A DNA stretch of 64,000 bases. It comes from Gnetum montanum. Its lineage: Eukaryota; Streptophyta; Gnetopsida; Gnetales; Gnetaceae. Within the stretch, counting starts at the first letter, position 1. Every line of letters begins with the position of its first letter. This document shows positions 20,255 to 31,795 of this stretch, piece by piece. Location: positions 1-64,000 of the forward strand of contig MNCI01034746.1 in the NCBI GenBank assembly GCA_015680685.1. The letters run 5' to 3'. Below the pieces are notes generated by a model that worked only from the letters and a program-made list of their open reading frames with translations, was not told the DNA's origin and did no database searches. The position numbers and the translations under genes were made by a program.

Positions 20255-23030
20255 TGGTGGAGGTTCCTAAGGTTCTGAAGGAACTTCACTAGCTTTAGGT
20301 GCATACGGTTGATACCTTTAGTGGAAAGAGAAAGGCATTTAGTAATGTCTTCATCTTATCATCCTTGCTTTAGGGATCATTCATAGTCTACACAACATTG
20401 CTAATGTGGGCTACAATGGGGATATCCCATAGATAGGGCATTAATGGGAACAACTTCTTAACATTGACAAACTAGGCAATGAATTATTTGCATTTGACAT
20501 TGAACACCTTGATTTTGTTTTGTAGCTTTTGGTAGTTAGTCATTCTTTTGGCCAGTCTCTTGGCAATGGATCTCTGATTAGTATATTTACCCTTGAGAAC
20601 CTCAATTTTAGCATTTTCCACCATAAGATTTTACTTTGTCTCTTTGTGATACTTAAACTTGGCATTGTACAACAAGTACGAGTTGGTCACCTACTTTTCT
20701 AGTTCTGACTGTGGTTTTTCGATAGTCAACATAGCTAGGTTTGTGTATTAGAGGTTGGCAACCTCCATGTGTTCGGTCATATCCTCTATCTGTAACTCCT
20801 TTAGGTGAATTTTTGCTTTATTGTATTGATTAATCTAATCAATGATGGGTTTCCATAATTCACATCCTTGTTGGAGTTGCTAGAGGATCTCATTCACCTT
20901 TTCCTTCATCACTTGAATGTATTTCTCATTTATTACCTTTTGTAGGTTGACCTAGTCTTTATAGTGATTTTGAACTCCTTAAAATTTGATAGCCTCTAAT
21001 TTCGAGGTGGCTAGTACTATTGCAGTCTTTTGATGAAGGGCATAGACCTCCTCCATGAAGAGGTTTTTGTTCTCGACTATCAATCTCCTTAACTTTATGT
21101 TTGCTCTAGCTAGTTACTCTCGCTGTTGATGGATAAAATCAATTAATTATTGTTTATGTGCATCAACATTTCATAGGTGATGATTTTCTATGATCAGTTG
21201 AACATTCTCTTAGTGGGTCAGATCCAAGGCTTTCTAAATTTTATGTTGGGTGGTGTCTGCCAAGGATTGGTAGAACACCATAATCTCCATCGCATCCTTA
21301 ACCCCTTTCAGCTTGGTGTGAAGCTTTTCAAGAGATTTATCTCTTGTTAATGTTGGACTGAGAAATGCAAGGTTGGAAATTTGGGCTCTCAGTTCAGCAA
21401 CTTTCATAGCTAAGTGTTCATTTAGGTCCTTGGCTATTTCAAGTTACCCTTCCAAAATAATATTCTTCTCCCTTACCTCTAGTAGGTCCAACTAGGTTGT
21501 AGTTATATTATTTAAAATGTCAAAGACATTTAGAAGTAGTTTCTTAGTTCTTACCAGTTAGTTTAGTAGTTTTTCATGCTATGTTGCGCTTAGTCTACTA
21601 CTTATGGTTCCTACAGATGTCTACACATCTTTAAGTGTAGTGACATTTGGTACATATGTTGCAGGTGCATTGAATGTCTCAGCAATTCTATCAACAAATA
21701 CCCTTGCTACTATTTCTTTCCCTTGGTATTGTATCACAAGTATTGTTGCCTCTTTGCCCTCCTCCAAGTGTACTAAAAAGGTTGTGGTGTTTCCAAAAAT
21801 ATTTTGGAATTACTATTATTTTGAGAAAGATATTATTAGCTCTCTAACACTAGGATTTGATCTCATAGACAACTATATTCATTGGGCTAAAAAAATGGAT
21901 CCACCACCTCCCATCTAGCTGATTATTTGGGCCACATCATTCAAGTGACTCATCACAGGCCAGTGCATAGATGGGTCTCCATCACTCATGCTTGCCCATT
22001 GCTCTTGCTCACTCAAGATCCATTCTCGAAAGTCATGCAATTGTTAGGATGTTGTTGAGATGTTTGGCACTATTCTCTGAGTAGCACGTGGATGTGGTGG
22101 CTACTACTCTTCTTGGATTATTGTTGCATGAGTTTTTTCCTTCATCATCTCCACCCAATTAGCAATTAAAGCATGTTGGACAACAACATTAGTATAGTAG
22201 GCTATTTTACCCCTTTGACATAGTTTTCTTATAAGGCATGGAAAGGGGAGTGCCTTTGTTCCATGTTCATTCTCCTTGAATCACTTCTCTATCTCCAAAT
22301 AGATTAGCTATAGAAGTTTGACCAAGAATCTTCCACTTAGAGTAGCACATGCATAGGTAGAAAAGGTAGTGATCTTGTTGGGCCTCATCGTGGGATTTAG
22401 ATGAAAGGTTGCAATCTTATAATAGATTCTTTTTGCTAGTGTGAGCATGCCATACTTCTTGTAGTTGATACCATAGTAGCAATGAACCCATTCCTTTTTA
22501 ATGCTAGGTTCTACCTACATCAGAATCTTGATTAGATTCATCTAAGTTTTAGGCAACCCAAGTGCCTTTATAATGGCTTGCATTGAGTAGGACATTGAAA
22601 TGTCCTCAATCTTGACCATTGAACTAGCTTGCTTATTGCTCCAAAATAGGAACATCTCTATCATATACCACTCCTTGTCGAAAGTGATAATTGGCCACAT
22701 GGGAGAGGTCTTCAGTTGGTCATGTTTCTTTTGGATTACTATTTTTTAAACCTCCATTAATTTAATTTAGTTTAGGTAGACTTCCATCAAGGTCACCTCA
22801 AGGCTTGCTTGTTGAGCTAGTGCCTTGCCTCAATGGGAATGTTCTATTACTACTACCTATTCTGGAATATAACAAATAGACTCCACTTCAACCTCCTCCC
22901 TAAGAGGTCCTATAGCATGGGTTGCAATTAGTTCTTCTTGGGCCTATTTTTGGCCCATTCCTATTCTTAGCCATTTTTCCCTTGGTTGAAAAGGTCCTCC
23001 TTTTTGTGTGTGTTTACCTCTTGGTGCCAT
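20255..23030 (-). pseudogene. Third ORF of element B (plant transposon-protein domain plus coiled coil)
   Basis: Homologue of the third ORF of A. The ATG at 23030 gives MAPRGKHTQKGGPF, then REKWLRIGMGQ and EEVEVESI. The conserved domain (about 22530-22150) is clearer than in A: KEWVHCYYGINYKKYG, TFHLNPTMRPNKITTFS, YACATLSGRFLVKL, KALPFPCLIRKLCQRGKI. It is followed by a long charged stretch (21500-20500), read on the minus strand as a coiled-coil-like region. Comparing A and B shows which stops are private, and most are, so both ancestors had the frame open. An open frame on the opposite strand (21604-21918) is a shadow. Confidence 0.6.
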
Positions 23031-23439
23031 TTGTGGTCACAACACATCCATGGATTAGTAGATATAATGTGTAATGTAGAATATTTGGATACCTTATCTT
23101 GTTAATTACTTACACCTGGTTATGATTAAATCATGGAAATTTGATTATTTTATTAATTAATATTTTATATTTCTAAGTGTCACAAACTCCTTTAATTTGG
23201 TATTTTAATGTTGATTCCTTAGTTAAATGTTTGTGGAAGTTAGAAAAATGTCAAAAAAATTTCTATGAAAAATGACACGTTTGTCATCCCCATGACTAAA
23301 AGCTTATCTTCAAGAGTTATAGGGTCAAAGAACGAAGTGATTCATATAAATAATTAGGAAGTTATGGACTCTTGAAGGTTTTGGGCTCTAAAAACTACAA
23401 AAACTCCTTAGGAGTTTGAAAGCAAATGTGAAAATTTTA
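23031..23439 (-). other. Leader before the third ORF of element B
   Basis: Non-coding AT-rich sequence between the internal promoter-like block and ATG 23030; equivalent in place and length to 14913-15348 of A. Confidence 0.4.
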
Positions 23440-23530
23440 AAAGGGGTCCCACATATATATAAAATTTTTGTGCTATGTCGATTGGGCCACATATATGCTT
23501 GGGCTTTGTCAATGGGGCCTCATTTATAGG
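23440..23530 (-). promoter_or_regulatory. Internal U3-like promoter block of element B
   Basis: On the minus strand: GAGGCCCCATTGACAAAGC, then CCCAATCGACATAGCACAAA, then ATATATATGTGGGACC. It aligns with the internal block of A, where GCAGTGCAAAAATACTATAT precedes ACCACGAGAC. It lies about 420 bases before the ATG of the third ORF. Confidence 0.5.
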
Positions 23531-24888
23531 GTCTGTAAACAAAATTTTCAAATTCAAATAATTCAAAAAATACAAGAAATTTTTGAATGAATTTGGGGCT
23601 ATGGAGTTCTAGAAAAGCTAGGAATATGATGAAATCATTGAAGAGGATCTTTGAAAGCTCAAAAATTAAAAAATTTAATTTAGAATGTGTGAATTGAAGA
23701 AAATACTTAAAGCAGCATGTGGTTGGATGCAAAAGATGGATGCACAAAGGATTATGATTATAATAATGCCTAAGGATAAGGTGCTTAATGAACCCAACCA
23801 AGAGATATGCAAGTGGATCCTCCCCATAGTAGGCACATGACATGTTTACCCTTACATAACCTCAAACCAAGTAGTTTGTGGGCCTTATAGGTGATTAATG
23901 ATTTATGAAAGTTAATGACCAAAACATGGAAGATTCTACCAAAGAATTCAAGTATGTTAGACAAAGACATTAAACAAGAACATGAACACTAACAATGAGG
24001 TGAATTATAGGTAGCATGGATGGATGATGGAGAAGGTGGAATGGAGTTCCAAATTGAGGTCATAAGAAGTCCCTTATGAATTTGTGTTTAAATGACATGA
24101 GAAGATCCATCTTTAGTTCAAACCAAAACCAACCACTTTCAATGACTTCTTATCATCACTTGAAGACTGATCCATATCCTTAAGACATAAGAGTGCTTCC
24201 ACAAAACAACAACCATTCCTTAAAGAGAAGAAATGAGAAGTAAGAAGTGAGAGAGGGCCTTAGTTAGAGGGGACCTTCAAGCATGGGTAACATGTCTTTC
24301 TAGTTCCATAACCAATGCTTTAAGCCCATTTATTTTTCTAAGGTGTGTGATTTGAATTCCCACTATCTTATTTTATTTTATTTTCTTTGTTTCTTTTCTT
24401 CTCTCCCTTTATTATTTTTTGAATGGGAACCACACCATGCAAAGACTCATGCACGCAAGTAAGTAGAAGAGTACAAAGAGTATTGAGTTCCCTTGAAGTC
24501 ACACCATGTGCAAACCTTTGAATATTTCCTAATTTTGGAAACCACCAAGGTTACAAATTTATTAAAGGTTCACTTAATGAAAGGGATCTTATATTCTCAA
24601 AACAAGGAAAACCATAGATTTTTGTGGATTGGTGGATGTTGTGGACTCACTACCTATTCAATGAAAAAGAAATAATGCCTTAGTCATTGGTATGAAAATT
24701 CAAAAATAAAAACTAGATATTAGCAAACAAAAACATTAAGCATAAACCACCATTAGCAATAGCTACAACACCATTGTGTCCTATTGGCACAAAGCACGCT
24801 TATTAACAAAAATTAGAAAATCACACTAATATAAAGTAAAATATATAAGAAAGTGGAAAATATTCAAGAAAAATTTAAATGTACTAAN
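23531..24888 (-). other. Spacer after pol of element B
   Basis: Aligns in pieces with 13320-14800 of A. A single hairpin unit (GGTTCCCATTC...GAATTCCCAC arms, about 24340-24445) matches the tandem pair of A. An N at 24888 joins the end of integrase directly to spacer sequence; about 0.5 kb present in A (12850-13330) is missing there. Confidence 0.55.
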
Positions 24889-25860
24889 TTCATCTAGCAC
24901 ATTTAGGTTGATTAGTATTTCTTTTTGTGCTAGACTTAGATCAAGGTCTAGGTCACAATTTATTAAGAGTGTATGGAGCTCGGATTGAATTGAGAGAGTT
25001 GGAAGTTTTTCATTCAATAACTCATAAGGAGTGTAGAAAATAGGGATTTTTCATGTTGAGTGATAGGCCCAAAGGGAATCATTAAGTTTTTTGCTCCAAT
25101 CTATCTTATATTTGCTAACACTTCTTGTTAGAATCTTTGTGATCTCCTTGTTAGTAACCTTTGCTTAACCATGGGCTTGGGGGTGATAGGGAATTATTAA
25201 TTTATGTTTAACCCCCAAGTGTTGCACGAGTCTTTGAAAATTGGTACTTGTAAAGTGTGTTCCATTGTCAGAAATTAGTTCAAGAGGCATCCCCATCCCC
25301 AAAACTATTTACAATGTGTAGTTGTATAAATCAAGAAGTAATGGATGATGTGCAATCAACGATGGCTATTGCTTCAGCCCATTTGGTATAGTAGTCAATG
25401 GCTATGATAATATAGGCCTTTCCATCAAACATGGGAATGATGGATCCCATGAAATCTATTCCCCATATGTCAAATGGTTTTAGTGGTTAAATCCACTATT
25501 GAGGACCCTCCATTCATGTGGTCATCCCATCATTGCATTGACAACATTCATAAGATTAAACAAATGGGTGGACATCCTTGAAGATTATGGGCCAATAGGA
25601 TCCTGCCATTAGGATTTTTATGGCTATGCATCTCCTTGCATAGTGGCCTTCGCAAGGGCCTTCTTAAGCATCTTGTAAAACATGCAATTGATTCACATTA
25701 GGGACATACCAACTAACTAGGCCATCAGCACATACCTTGTAAATGTGTCCATTTATTTTCATGAAATGCTTAGCCTTATGCAAAAAATGTTGTTTCATTT
25801 TGTAGTCTAGATCTTGTGGGATTTCCTAAGTAAAAAGGTAAGTGATGATGCTATCATAAC
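24889..25860 (-). pseudogene. Integrase of element B
   Basis: Zinc finger: the His pair is recognisable in EGPCEGHYARRC and the Cys pair in SYECCQCNDG (about 25540-25650). The core follows: AIDYYTKWAEAIA (25379-25402), ISDNGTHFTS (about 25250-25275), then AKVTNKEITKIL (25130-25170). The catalytic Glu of the usual VEVTN is Lys here, a G-to-A change. The C-terminal GPY/F module is absent because the sequence breaks at the N (24888). Stops occur at several points. It keeps the part deleted from A. Confidence 0.83.
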
Positions 25861-26562
25861 ATTTATATTTTATGGGCATCTATTCATTAATTACAAAAAC
25901 AAAGAGGAGTTCATTTATGAATTGGTTAGAGATTGGGTTTTCCTGCTTTTCGTCATCCCATCGTAACCAAGAGAGATGGTCAGTGATCACATTCTCAATC
26001 CCCTTTTGATCTACCATCACAAGATTGAATTCTTGTAAGCTGACAAGCCACCATATGACACAAGGGCTTATTGTTGGCTTGTTCATTAGAAAGCGAATGG
26101 CACTATTTTCAGTGTGCACAAACACTTTATATCCAAGCACATACTGCGTAAAATTTTCTAGAGCATACACCACCACCATTAGTTCTTTCTCTATGGTGGT
26201 GTAATAGAGCTATGCACTTACAATGCTTTGGCTTGCATAGTGGATATAATATGAATGTTTTTAGTCATCCAACTATGTAAGCATAGCTCCCAAGGTGTAA
26301 TTAGATACATTCATCATGATATGAAATGATTTGAACCAATCTGGTGCTTGTAGAATTGAAGTCTCTATGAGTTTTTCCTTCAACTATTGAAATGCATGTT
26401 TACACTCCTTGGTCCAAACAAATGGAGCATCATTCTTTGTTAGTTTAACTAATGATTTTTTGAACTTAGATAAATTCTCTATAAATCATCAGTAGTAACT
26501 AGTGTGTCTAAGAAATGATCAAAAATTTTCTTATAGTTTTTAGTTGATGGGTGATTCTGTAG
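25861..26562 (-). pseudogene. RT thumb and RNase H of element B
   Basis: Reads SFLGHTSYYW-like / FIENLSKFKKSL / FVWTKECKHAF, then the RNase H part with MNVSNYTLGAMLT (catalytic Asp lost: MIDAS in A), and YALENFTQYVLGYKVFVHTE with NSAIRFLMNK. The end, GIENVITDHLSWL (usual N..ADHLSRL), is well preserved at about 25960-25990. The upstream RT half lies beyond solo LTR C, at 27435-27905. Confidence 0.82.
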
Positions 26563-26567
26563 ATGAC
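26563..26567. repeat. Left target duplication of solo LTR C
   Basis: ATGAC here and again at 27430-27434, exact, directly flanking the LTR. Confidence 0.75.
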
Positions 26568-27429
26568 TGATGAGCGGTGAGGTATCCCTATGCTCAACCA
26601 TATGAATCACAAGTGTTCATGCACAATCTAGTCAACTTTTGTAGATGGGACTAGTTGTGGCATCTAGATTGTTATGCTATGATCATAGTTCGATATCTTT
26701 CCACTTGGACTAGTGGTAGCTTTGTCATGTATGGTTTAGTCCAAAGTGAGGCATATGATGTTATCTAATTTCTATGTTACTCCTGATGATGAAAAAGAGA
26801 TAAATTAATTAAACTAATGAATAATGAAAAACAAGATCTAAACTAGCCTATGGGCAATGAGTATCTACACTTAACCATCCATACATGTCTTGGACTTTGT
26901 GAGACTACTTTTGGGATGGCCAAGTGTATGTCACTTAAATGCTTGTGATTAAGGTGTATGCATTCTACTTAATAACAGGAATAGTAAATAGAAATAAAGG
27001 GAAACATTTTAACTAAAGAAAGTAATAAATATTTAACAACTAAAAGCAATAATAATCTAAGTGGATGCTACAATTATGGGAGTAATCTTGATCTTTATTG
27101 CTAGTCATGTAACATGTCCAAGTATGTCACACTCGAATAAAGGTGTCATACAATTACAAACATCACACTGTAGGAATGCCTTGGGAATATTCTAACTTTG
27201 GAGAAAACATACTACAAGAGCTTTGCTACTCTAATTGAAAAACTATATGAAAATCATGAGCCCAAACCCTATATTTATAGATGAGAGTACACCTTGCAAC
27301 ATCTAGTATTTGACATCATGTCCTGGCTTCAACATGACACAATGTCAGGTACTTGACATTGGGGCACTGATACAAGGCCTTAATATAAGGCTCTGATGTC
27401 AAGGCTCCAATGTCAAGGCTAGGTAAAAC
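26568..27429 (-). mobile_element. Solo LTR C of the A/B family
   Basis: 862 bases, similar in length to the LTRs of A. Its minus-strand end GGGATACCTCACCGCTCATCA matches the family LTR end, and the middle shares TCTATAAATATAGG (TATA box, about 27270-27280). Its U3 repeat words (TTGACATTGGAGCC, TTGACATCAGAGCC, CAATGTCAAG) have drifted from the GACGAGGCCTC form of A. Exact ATGAC duplications flank it and both flanks are RT coding sequence of B, so it inserted into B and then lost its interior by LTR-LTR recombination. The 5' TG of the LTR appears mutated. Confidence 0.85.
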
Positions 27430-27434
27430 ATGAC

Positions 27435-27905
27435 TCTTTAATGACCCTTATCTTTTTGGGGTCTACCTTGATCCCTTCTTGAAAAATTCTATGCCCTAAT
27501 ATAATGCCTTCTTGGACCATGAGATGGCTCTTTTGCTTATTAAGCTACAAGTTTGTTTCTACACATCTTTTAAGTACTTGCTCAAGGTGGTCCAAGGATT
27601 TCTTGCATGTAGTGCCATAACTGGAGAAGTCATCCACAAAGACTTCCACTCTACTACTGATTTGTTACTAAAAGATGCTTAAGACCAAGTGTTGAAAAGT
27701 GGTAGGAGCATTGCATAGACCAAAAGGCATCTTGAAATATGCAAAAATCCCTTAAGAACTTGTGAATGTTGTTTTGGCCTAGTCTTATGATGAAATCTAG
27801 ATTTGGTTATAACCATTATAACCATCTAGAAAATTGTAATAGCGATGCCCAGATATGGTGTCCAACACCTGATCAATGAATGACAATAGAAAATGATCTT
27901 TGGAT
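27435..27905 (-). pseudogene. Reverse transcriptase palm of element B
   Basis: Contains KDHFLLSFIDQVLDTISGH, NFLDGYNGYNQI, MPFGLCNAPTTFQH and the catalytic VFVDDFSSYG (about 27620-27650, both Asp kept), then LKRCVETNL and KQKSHLMVQ. Its upstream end joins straight to protease sequence at about 27903; roughly 0.9 kb of protease end, linker and RT fingers present in A (10260-11170) is deleted. Confidence 0.85.
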
Positions 27906-28080
27906 GTCTTCTACCACTCCCTATGGAATAGTAATGGACTAGTCTACTAATTTCAATTAGATATTTCTCTTCTTGAGAGGTGGTAGGTTTCAAGTAATAT
28001 ACATCTCATGAGAAATCAAGTTAACACTAAAACCTAAATCAAGAAGGGCTTTACATGGTTCATTCCTAACAATCTATAAA
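27906..28080 (-). pseudogene. Protease fragment of element B
   Basis: Minus strand reads EPCKALLDLGFSVNLISHEMY, the protease active-site region, with LDSGS changed to LDLGF. It ends at GVVEDIQ, where it is fused by deletion to RT. Confidence 0.72.
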
Positions 28081-30660
28081 TAGATAAGAGGACTCCCAAG
28101 ACTAGCTAATTTCCTAGGAAGGTTTCTAGTCTAGATCTAATTAGATATGACATGAATAAGCATAATAGTATGGATTTTGTGTGGCATTTTGTTTGAAGGG
28201 TCCCCAATGGAATGGTTTGCAGAGGATGAGGTAGGAGTAGGGTGACTAGCCACTTGATTCTGTGAGGGCTTAGTAGGGCTGTTGGGTAAGAAAAATGATC
28301 TTTTATGAGCTTTAGTTTCAATCCATTTAGTTGATTAGCTAGGTTTAGATTGACAACCTTAGTAGCATTGTGTTGCTACCATTGGGCTAGAAGTTCACCT
28401 TGCATGGATGGAGTAGGTAGTAGTTGTGTTGAAGGTGGAGGAACAGGATGAGGATAAGGATGGAACGTGGTATCCCTCCTAGAATGTGGAGAATGAGTTT
28501 TATAGTATTGTGGAGGATAGTAGTGATGTTGGAAAAAAGAAACATGACTGAAAGAGTTACATGGAGATAGGGGTTACTAGACATAATACCCATATGGATC
28601 TAGTTGTTTGTAAGGGTACTACTACCTTGGTTATGATAGCACCCATGATTGTGGTTACTGTCACTGTTGATATTACTCGTACGGTTGTGGTGGAGTTCCA
28701 CTTGGATAATATTATTATTGTTGATCAAATTTCTTGAGATTGCCTTGAGGATAAGACAATCTTCTAGGTGTTTATCTTTTCACTAATCATGGATTCAAGG
28801 CATACACCCCAAACTCCTATAAGTGTGACACAATGGGGAAACATCCCTTAGGATGTTTGTTTTGGTAGATGTCACACCCACCATCATCATCTAATTTAGT
28901 TTCTACAACTCCCTCTACCATAAAAATCTTTCCCTTACCTCTTTGACTGGCACATTCAATGTCCTTTTGCTTCCTACGATCATGATGACTACCTTGTTCT
29001 TTGGACTCTTCAACAATTTTTAGAATAGCTTGAAATCTACTATCCATAGATTCATAGAACTAATCTACCTTAGCCAAGATTTTAGAGGTAACTTTTTGAA
29101 TCAACAAGGTTTTCTAGTTCACCACCTCTTAGGTGGTGATTCCTCCTCATTGTCATAAAATCAAACCTCTCTCTTGTGAATGGAAGGATCTTAGTTGTAT
29201 TCTTCTACACTTTTGCATTTTCTCAGCTCTCCTTCTTCTTTTGCTACATGCTTAATTAGCCTTTGGATATGATGGGCTCTTAATTTTGACAATCTTCATT
29301 GGGTGTAGATCCTAAGAGTTCTTGTTTTAGAGTGAAGCCCATCTATGATGTGGAAAAGTTGTTCTTGCTAAGAATAATTATGGCTAGGGAATTGGTGTAA
29401 TAAGGAATAATATTTGTCCATGGAAACATCCAAGGATTCATGTGTTCCTTACTTTCAACCTTGGATCTACTTTTTTAGATTGGACACTTAGGAGTAGATT
29501 TAATACTTGTTGTTGAATAGTTTGAACATCGTACTTTATCTACAGATTGATTCTAGCTCCAAGGATCGGTACTAGCTTTTTGCTTCTTTGATGAGTATGT
29601 TGGGAAATAACTTAAGCTTTTTCTAGTTATTTTCTATGTTTTGTAAGGCATAGGCATCATGAAAATCTTGAAGAAGATTTTTTGGATTAGAGTTATATCC
29701 CCCCTTAAACTTGGGGATGTTATTCATATCTAATTGCTTGATCCTGTTATCTTTTATGTGTCTTGTTAGAATTCTTACTACCTCTACAATGTTTAGCATG
29801 ATTTATGTGGTGAGAAAAGGCTCATCATAGCTATGACCCTAGTGCGTATGATTTCCTCTACTACACCTTCTCTTGTGATGACAAGCCTCTCTTAAATGCT
29901 TGTGCCCTAGATCTCATCTTGATTGATGATCCCCATGATCACCTCCATCATGATAGTGTCCCCTATGGTTGTATTTAGAGCTAGAAGAGGAAAAATATGA
30001 TGATGAAGGTAAAGAGAAAGAAGGACTTGCATCATTACAGTGCCTATCATTCCCTCTTCAGTGGTCATGGCCATGATCATGATCACACTGCTTACCTACA
30101 TACCTGCCATGACTCTCCTCTTTAGATCCCCCTTTGTCATGGAATCCATTCTTGCCAAAACCAGGATTATGTATCATGAACTATAAGTTCTAGTTTTGGC
30201 CTTCTTCATCAAGGTTTAGGAGAGGAGTCTTTCTTTATGAAAAATCCCTAGATAAGGGTTGTCCATAATCTTTTTAGTACATCAAGAATGAGGAATCATT
30301 AGACCGCTTCCCCTTTGTAGACTTGTAATATTGCTCTAACTATCGATCCCTTAGCTGTTGTGCATCGATGGGGTGATAATCCCTGGTGTCACTATTCTAC
30401 ATGACATATTCAGTATGAAGCTCTTAGATGCCCAACCGCATAAGTGTTTGTTGGAGCATCGCAAGAATGGATTGATCAAGTAGTAACACAATGTTGTCCT
30501 TCATGTCTTACCACCGTAGTTGTTCATCCTAGTATAGGATGAAGGTAAAATTGGGTACATACTCATTAGGATGAGCATATATCACTCTGTATTACTAGGG
30601 CACCTATTGATTTTCTCCATTAGACTTGTGCAGAGAATCACTCTTGTGAGAAGAAGACAT
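28081..30660 (-). pseudogene. Gag polyprotein of element B
   Basis: ATG at 30660 (MSSSHKSDS) as in A. The gag domain (about 29690-29330) parallels that of A: LFHDAYALQNIENN-like, KLFPNILIKEAKS and MFKLFNNK. The C-terminal conserved segment (29047-28817) reads FQAILKIVEES, CASQRGKGK, GGCDIYQNKHPKG and PIVSHL, matching A. A His/Asp-rich low-complexity stretch falls around 29900-30130. Stops are frequent. Between 28800 and 28080 lies the poorly kept linker to protease, rich in Pro, Tyr and Gln codons. Confidence 0.72.
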
Positions 30661-30802
30661 ACTATATTAGAAGATAAGAAATGCAATGTGCTTTCTTATA
30701 ATTGTTGTAGCTATTTTGACATATGATATGACTTTACTATTTGTTCTAATGATGTTAAATAATTTTTCACTAAGTCCTAGATAGTGCACATAACAAACTA
30801 AA
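30661..30802 (-). other. Leader of element B (primer site deleted)
   Basis: Aligns with the leader of A at about 7391-7530, but the primer-binding site and most of the LTR are missing: LTR sequence runs straight into leader at about 30802. Confidence 0.6.
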
Positions 30803-30871
30803 GGTTTGAGGGCCTATTGATGAGGCCACTTTGACAAGGGTCCATTGACATGACACTTTGATGCTTCATCA
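30803..30871 (-). repeat. 5' LTR remnant of element B
   Basis: About 69 bases. Minus strand TGATGAAGCATCAAAGTGTC matches the 3' LTR start TGATGAAGCATCAAAATATC, followed by GTCAATGGACCC and GGCCTCATCAATAGG U3 words. The other ~800 bases of the LTR are deleted. The target-site copy GTTAC follows at 30872-30876. Confidence 0.8.
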
Positions 30872-30981
30872 GTTACACAAGCTTGTTACATTCTAGTACT
30901 TTAATCTTCTTATTATACCTAATAACACATATATATGTGACTTCTAGGGTTGAGCAAAAAATGAATAAGGGTGACATATGT

Positions 30982-31014
30982 GCTTTAGTAGGGAAGGAGT
31001 CCCTGAGTTCCCCC
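30982..31014 (-). repeat. Alpha-family repeat copy
   Basis: GCTTTAGTAGGGAAGGAGTC then CCTGAGTTCCCCC. It abuts a minus-strand gamma copy at 31015-31047. Confidence 0.6.
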
Positions 31015-31047
31015 AGTTACAATAAGCGTTTCCATGAAATGTGCACT
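31015..31047 (-). repeat. Gamma-family repeat copy
   Basis: Complement reads GTGCACATTTCATGGAAACG then CTTATTGTAACTG, with the CATTTC/GGAAA hairpin. Confidence 0.6.
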
Positions 31048-31054
31048 TAGGGCC

Positions 31055-31265
31055 TTAAAAGGGGTGGGGAACAGGTCCTTGAGTTCCCTTGAATGATAAA
31101 ACAAGGTAATGTAGGGTGACGTAGGTGGAGCAAGAATGACTAGGGTAATGTAGGACCCCATAGGGGTGGGAAACTCATGAAGTGAGTTACCTCTTGTAAC
31201 AAGCTGTTGTTCTCTAGCGAAAAACTTGGGTGAACTTGGGGACTCCTTTCCCACGTTAGCCCTAG
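31055..31265 (+). repeat. Composite repeat: alpha (reverse), beta, alpha (forward)
   Basis: Starts with a reverse alpha (GGGGAACAGGTCCTTGAGTT) and continues with AAGGTAATGTAGGGTGAC and the beta core (GTAATGTAGGACCCCATAGG, AACTCATGAAGTGAGTTACC). It ends with a forward alpha (GGTGAACTTGGGGACTCC then TTTCCCACGTTAGCCC). Confidence 0.6.
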
Positions 31266-31277
31266 TCATTCTCACTG

Positions 31278-31334
31278 TGTGCTCATTCCAAGAATGAACT
31301 TATTGTAACCTATAGTTGACCTACATTACCCTAT
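31278..31334 (+). repeat. Gamma-family repeat copy (CTCATTC hairpin form)
   Basis: GTGCTCATTCCAAGAATGAA then CTTATTGTAACCTATAG and CCTACATTACCCT. The hairpin arms are TCATTC/GAATGA. Confidence 0.6.
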
Positions 31335-31795
31335 CATAAAACTACAGGAGAAGCAAAATAGGGTAGTTAAGGTACAATGCTTCTGCTATTACTATTATGG
31401 TTAGCTACTATTGCTCCTCAATTGTACTATCCAAAATGGTCGATTCATATTCTACACCCCTAAGGAAAGCATGAATCTACAAAGGCCAACTTCTATTCTT
31501 AACTACTCTACATTCCTTCATGTAGCTTGACATGTCAATAAAGTGCAAGCTACCATTGGCCTTATGTAGCGTTACTTACTGTAAACATTGGAAAAGTTGT
31601 TATGATGGTGATCTACCAAGCTCAAATAGGTTGCAACTAGCTGATCAGTATCCACCTTGGCACTAAGAGGATCGCTTGACCTTGAAAGAGAAACCCAAGT
31701 CTTCTAAGTTGAAAAAATCTCTTTGAAAGGACCTAAAGGTAGGGTAACATAAGCACATTAGTAGTTATTTCAAACCAAGGTAACTTCAGGGCTTT

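Larger units (their letters stand above)
6243..30871 (-). mobile_element. Ty3/gypsy retrotransposon B (Athila/Tat type), interrupted by A and C
   Basis: Its ends are TGATGAG at 6243 and CATCA at 30871, i.e. TGATGAAGC at the 5' end on the minus strand. Order on the minus strand: 5' LTR remnant (30871-30803), gag (30660 to about 28800), protease, RT (split by solo LTR C), RNase H, integrase, spacer with hairpin, internal promoter-like block, third ORF (23030 to about 20255), polypurine tract (20013-20005), and 3' LTR split by element A (20004-19361 and 6467-6243). Removing A, C and their duplications leaves about 10.9 kb. It also has internal deletions: LTR/PBS, protease to RT, and integrase to spacer. 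It cannot move on its own. Confidence 0.85.

Noticed and set aside
21604-21918. Plus-strand open frame of 104 codons
   Set aside because: It is antisense to the third ORF of B, whose homology with A is on the minus strand.
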